Below are positions 60,694 to 64,000 of a stretch of 64,000 nucleotides of DNA, piece after piece. The notes under the pieces were generated by a model that was not told the DNA's origin, did no database searches, and saw nothing but the letters and a program-made list of their open reading frames with translations. The stretch is from an uncultured Oscillospiraceae bacterium (lineage in GTDB: Bacteria > Bacillota > Clostridia > Oscillospirales > Oscillospiraceae): NCBI GenBank assembly GCA_958423465.1, contig CATZRD010000006.1, positions 1 through 64,000 of the forward strand, written 5' to 3'. Numbering within the stretch: the first letter of the stretch is position 1; every line of letters begins with the position of its first letter. The position numbers and the translations under genes were made by a program.

Positions 60694-61539
60694 TCAGCCC
60701 TTGACCGCGCCGGCGATCACGCCCTTGATGATGTGCTTCTGGCAGAGGAGATAGACGATGATGATGGGCAGCACCGTCATCATGATGCAGGCCATCATGG
60801 GGCCCATTTCCACCTTCCCGAAGCTGCCACGGAAATACTGGATCAAAATGGGGATGGTCTGATAGCCCTTGGTGCGGTCCAGCACCAGATAGGGCAGCAG
60901 ATAGTCGTTCCACACCCACATGGTCTCCAGAATCCCTACGGAGATCAGCGTAGGCTTCAGCACGGGCAGCACCACCAGGAAGAAGGTGCGCAGGGGGCCG
61001 CAGCCGTCGATCATGGCGGCCTCCTCGATCTCCAGAGGGATGGACTTCATGAACCCGCAGAACATGAAGGAGGCCAGCCCCGCGCCGAAGCCCAGATAGA
61101 TGATGCAGATATTGTAGGGGTTGGAGAGCTTCAGCCGGTCCGCCGTGGAACTGAGGGTGAACATGAGCATCTGGAAGGGGACCACCATGGAAAAGACAAA
61201 GAGGAAGTAGCACAGCTTGCTCCACCAGGTCTGTACCCGGGTGACGAACCACGCGCACATGGAGCAGCAGATCAGAATCAGCACCACAGAGGTGACGGTA
61301 ATCACCAGAGAGTACCAAAAGGCGGTGAGGAAGCCCTTGGACTGAAGGGCGTTCACGTAGTTGGCAAGTCCCGCGAAGCTCTCGGCGTTGGGCAGCTGAA
61401 AGGCGGTGGACGTGGTAATAGCCGTATCCTTCTTCAACGAGTTGAACAGGATCATCACGATGGGATATACCCAGGCCAGACACAGGATCCCCAGAACGAC
61501 GGAGAGGATGGCGTCCTTGATCTTAGCTGATTTTGCCAT
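60694..61539 (-). CDS. malG: carbohydrate ABC transporter permease MalG-type
   Basis: A 281-aa inner membrane permease with six hydrophobic helices. The ATPase-coupling EAA motif is EEAAMIDGCGPLRTFFLVVLPVLKP (from about residue 170). The start ATG shares one nt with the malF stop (TAATG). No dedicated ATPase gene is in the operon, so a shared MsmK-type ATPase elsewhere is expected. lacI follows after 16 nt. Confidence 0.92.
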   Translation of the reverse strand: MAKSAKIKDAILSVVLGILCLAWVYPIVMILFNSLKKDTAITTSTAFQLPNAESFAGLANYVNALQSKGFLTAFWYSLVITVTSVVLILICCSMCAWFVTRVQTWWSKLCYFLFVFSMVVPFQMLMFTLSSTADRLKLSNPYNICIIYLGFGAGLASFMFCGFMKSIPLEIEEAAMIDGCGPLRTFFLVVLPVLKPTLISVGILETMWVWNDYLLPYLVLDRTKGYQTIPILIQYFRGSFGKVEMGPMMACIMMTVLPIIIVYLLCQKHIIKGVIAGAVKG

Positions 61540-62390
61540 TACTGCTGCACCTCCTTGGAGCGGGTTGCCCGAAGCTGGATGGCGGAAATAGCGATGACCA
61601 GCAGGCAGAAGATGACCGCCTTGGCCTGGCCGTAGCCCTTCCACTGGGCTCCGGAGCGTCCGTAGAATGTGTTGTAGATATTCAGCGCCAGACCCTCGGT
61701 GAGATGCTTCGGCTCGCCGCCGGTGAGGGCCAGGTTCTGATCGAAGAGCTTAAAGCCGTTGGTCAGGGTCAGGAACAGGCAGATGGTGATGGAGGGCATG
61801 ACATTGGGGATCTTGACCTTCCACAGGGTCTGCCAGCTGTTGGCCCCGTCGATCTTCGCCGCCTCCAGATAGTCCGTGGGGATGGACTGGAGGCCGGCAA
61901 TATAAATGATCATCATGTAGCCGATCTGCTGCCAGCACATCAGGATCACAAGACCCCAGAAGCCGTAGGTAGCGTCCAGACTCAGCAGAGGCTTTTCCAG
62001 CAGCGCCAGGGCACAGTTGAGCAGGATCTGCCAGATGTAGCCCAGCACGATGCCGCCGATGAGGTTGGGCATAAAGTACACGGTACGGAAGACATTGGTC
62101 CCCTTGATGTTCCGCGTCAGTGCCAGGGCGATGGCGAAGGCCGCCACGTTGATGAGCAAGGTGGAAACGACCGTAAAGGCGGCGCTGAAGCCGAAGGCAT
62201 GGAGAAATTCCGAGTCCGTCAGAGCGTACGCGTAGTTTTTGATGCCGTTCCAGCTGGCCTTGTCAATGGTGATGAACCGGCAGAAGGACAGGTACAGCCC
62301 CTGCAGGAACGGCCAGACGAAGCCCACCATGAACGCGGCTACGGTAGGCAGGAGAAACACCGGCCACCACTTTTTCAGCGTTCTTTGCAA
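61539..62390 (-). CDS. malF: carbohydrate ABC transporter permease MalF-type
   Basis: A 283-aa permease with six helices and the EAA loop LEAAKIDGANSWQTLWKVKIPNV (from about residue 176). TTG start at 62390 after GAGGAGGG (6-nt gap). A terminator-like hairpin separates it from malE, as expected when the binding protein is made in excess. Confidence 0.92.
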   Translation of the reverse strand: MQRTLKKWWPVFLLPTVAAFMVGFVWPFLQGLYLSFCRFITIDKASWNGIKNYAYALTDSEFLHAFGFSAAFTVVSTLLINVAAFAIALALTRNIKGTNVFRTVYFMPNLIGGIVLGYIWQILLNCALALLEKPLLSLDATYGFWGLVILMCWQQIGYMMIIYIAGLQSIPTDYLEAAKIDGANSWQTLWKVKIPNVMPSITICLFLTLTNGFKLFDQNLALTGGEPKHLTEGLALNIYNTFYGRSGAQWKGYGQAKAVIFCLLVIAISAIQLRATRSKEVQQ

Positions 62391-62405
62391 AATGATCCCT
62401 CCTCT

Positions 62406-62442
62406 TTTTAAAAAGGGGAGGGCGGGCAGCGCCCACCCTCCC
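62406..62442 (-). terminator. malE-malF intercistronic hairpin
   Basis: On the minus strand GGGAGGGTGGGC/GCCCGCCCTCCC (one T-G pair, 3-nt loop; 62442-62416) is followed by CTTTTT. It is a partial terminator that would favour malE transcripts. Confidence 0.65.
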
Positions 62443-62496
62443 GGTTCCGCCGCTGCGCGGAAACTTGAATCGTGATGCGAAAAGCGGTGCTGGGGA

Positions 62497-63887
62497 TCAG
62501 CCCTTCAGAGCCTCGTACTCGCTGGCCCAGCCGTCCACGAAAGCGGAGACCACGGCGTCCCAGTCGCCGGTACCGGCGGCATAAGCGGTCAGGGCGGAGC
62601 CAAGATCGTTCTTCCAGTTCTCAGAAGGCATGGTGGGGAAGTTCCAGGACACGGGGGTCTTGCCGGCGGCGGTCATCTCCTGATCCTGCTTGACGAACAG
62701 GTTGGGGGACTCCACGGCGGACTTGAAGGGGATGACGAAGCCCATGTCGTTGGCCATGGCCTGGGTGCCCTTATCGGAAGTGACGCACCAGTTCATGAAG
62801 TCCAGGGTGGCCTGGATGTTCTCCTCGGAAGCGGAGTTGTTGACGCACCAGTAGTTCTCGGTGCCGGTGCACAGGCCCTGGTTGGCCTCGTCGCCCACGC
62901 CGATGTAGATGGGGATCATGGCCAGGTCGTCATCCGTGAACTTGCCGTCGCCTACCAGGTTGCCGTACTCCCAGGAACCGTTCTGGAAGAACACGGCCTG
63001 GCCGGCCAGGAACTCGTTGCGGGAGTCGTCGCCGGTCTTGCCGGCCAGATCCGCGGGGCTGCAGGTGGAGTTGTTGATGTACAGATCAAAGATGTCCTTG
63101 TAGTTGTCCAGATAGGTGCCCTTGATGGCCTCGGTGGTGCCGATGCCGTCGGCCTGGTACTCAAAGTAGATGGGCAGGTTGGCCAGGTGGGTCTTGAAGC
63201 GCCAGTCGGAGGAACCGTCCATACCGGTGGAGGAGAAGGCGGCGAAGCCCAGCTCGTCCTTGCGGGCGGTGATGTCCTCGGCGACCTTCTTCAGATCGGC
63301 GAAGCTCTTGATGTCATCCACAGAAGATCGGCGAAGCTCTTGATGTCATCCACAGAGTAGCCGGCCTGCTGGAGCAGGGTCTTGTTGGTGATGAGGCCGT
63401 AGGACTCGATGACGTAGGCGATGCCCAGCACGGCGTCCTCGTCCTTCAGGGCGAAGTCCTCGCTGGTCAGCTCGCCCAGGATGGCGGAGCCGTTGAGATC
63501 CAGGCAGTAGTCCTTCCAGTTGGCAAGACCCACAGGGCCGTTGACCTGGAAGAGGGTGGGCGGATTGCTCTTGGCGATCTCGCTCATCAGGGTCTCCTCA
63601 TAGGTGCCGGAGGCGGCGGTGACCACGGTGACAGGCACGCCGGTCTCCTCGGTGTAGGCCTTGGCCAGGGCCTGCCAGGCGTCGTTCTGCTCAGGCTTGA
63701 AGTTCAGGTAGTAGACCTCGCCCTTGGCGTCCTTGGAGGGCTCGTTGGTCTTGTCGGTGTCAGCGGGCTGGTTGGTGTCGCTGGGGGTGTTGGTGTCGCT
63801 GGGTTTGTTGGCGTTGTTGCCGCAGCCGGCCAGCAGGCCGATGAACAGCGCGGCGACAAGAGTCAGCGCAAGCAGTCTTTTCTTCAT
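62497..63887 (-). pseudogene. malE: sugar-binding lipoprotein MalE-type, frameshifted by a 32-bp tandem duplication
   Basis: The intact reading would be a ~450-aa ABC sugar-binding lipoprotein: signal peptide with lipobox LLAGC, a Thr/Asp/Asn/Pro linker, then a family 1 binding-protein fold. Reading from ATG 63887 (AAGGAGG just upstream), the frame shifts inside a perfect direct repeat (63293-63324 and 63325-63356) and stops at 63291 after 198 residues. The second half (to 62497) is in another frame. Deleting one 32-bp copy restores GYSVDDIKSFADLKKVAEDI without other change, so the lesion is recent, phase-variable or an assembly error. Confidence 0.85.
63293..63356. repeat. perfect 32-bp tandem direct repeat inside malE
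   Basis: Two identical adjacent 32-nt units with boundary at 63324/63325. The unit length is not a multiple of three. Confidence 0.97.
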
Positions 63888-63945
63888 TTGGTAAGATCCT
63901 CCTTCAAAATTTCGCGATGGTGTTTTGACCATCCCTGGGCCGCCT

Positions 63946-63971
63946 GGAAACGTTTCATTGGAAACGTTTCC
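63946..63971. promoter_or_regulatory. tandem LacI/MalR-type operators upstream of malE
   Basis: Two copies of the palindrome GAAACGTTTC (63947-63956 and 63961-63970), one within the longer GGAAACGTTTCC, lie 14 bp apart centre to centre, ~75 nt before malE. The CG-centred palindrome is typical of LacI-family sites and could also serve CcpA. A possible -10, TAGAAT (63988-63993, minus), lies just upstream, which would put the operators over the start of the transcript. Confidence 0.75.
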
Positions 63972-64000
63972 AACTGGCCATGTCACAATTCTACTCCGCT

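Noticed and set aside
1..64000. CRISPR arrays, tRNA or rRNA genes, insertion sequences, prophage or attachment sites
   Set aside because: Reading through intergenic regions on both strands I found no regularly spaced repeats, tRNA-like cloverleaf with CCA end, rRNA segment, transposase or integrase.

Overview
The window is a gene-dense, GC-rich stretch of a chromosome from a spore-forming Firmicute. I infer class Clostridia, most likely an Oscillospiraceae gut-type anaerobe of the Flavonifractor/Oscillibacter/Lawsonibacter kind. The evidence is the Firmicutes-type gene orders (dxs-tlyA-nadK-argR-recN; tig-clpP-clpX-lon-engB; pyrH-frr-uppS-cdsA-dxr-rseP-ispG-polC), strong AGGAGG ribosome binding sites, PolC-type polymerase, sporulation genes (spoVM, sipL, spoIVA, ytvI) and frequent TTG/GTG starts. 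No rRNA, tRNA, CRISPR array, transposase or prophage gene was seen.

Layout. 1-5.5 kb: serC, divergent from a catalytically unusual E2/CAT-like protein coupled to a CPBP protease, then a BlaI/M56 (BlaR1-like) sensor pair with its own BlaI-type operator. 5.7-10.6 kb: a complete branched-chain amino acid ABC transporter livJHMGF with terminator-like hairpins after livJ. 10.7-12.1 kb: a PLP enzyme of the methionine gamma-lyase/aluminium-resistance family. 12.2-19.4 kb: a ~660-nt structured RNA that I identify as OLE RNA, followed by its membrane partner oapA and then dxs-tlyA-nadK-argR-recN, the classic OLE neighbourhood. 19.4-21.6 kb: a UPF0237 ACT protein plus UPF0210 pair and a GNAT. 21.6-22.0 kb: an orphan ~350-nt transcription unit that I cannot identify. 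22.0-26.2 kb: ytvI, then a divergent ACT protein (PheB-like)-hom-lysC operon in which lysC has an internal in-frame start for a beta subunit. 26.3-29.7 kb: a spore-coat morphogenesis module (a 48-aa membrane protein, 24-aa SpoVM, SipL, SpoIVA).

29.8-34.4 kb: an aspartate/alanine-type aminotransferase, and a three-gene glycerol-3-phosphate dehydrogenase-like flavoprotein operon whose leader carries a terminator/antiterminator arrangement. 34.4-38.8 kb: sigma factor/anti-sigma pair, lepB, rbgA, rnhB, yraN. 38.8-47.7 kb: thrC, a phosphoesterase, then the proteostasis run tig-clpP-clpX-lon-engB. 47.8-58.1 kb: pyrH-frr-uppS-cdsA-dxr-rseP-ispG-polC, joining translation, envelope lipid, MEP isoprenoid and replication genes. 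58.1-64 kb: a maltodextrin-type operon on the minus strand (malE-malF-malG-lacI-malQ). Its binding-protein gene is broken by a perfect 32-bp tandem duplication, and two palindromic LacI-type operators lie upstream.

The most notable items are the OLE RNA-OapA ribonucleoprotein locus, the orphan transcription unit, the reversible-looking malE duplication, the lysC internal start, and the spoVM/sipL/spoIVA cluster with its unannotated small ORFs. All calls rest on reading the sequence and on family knowledge; no database search was run.
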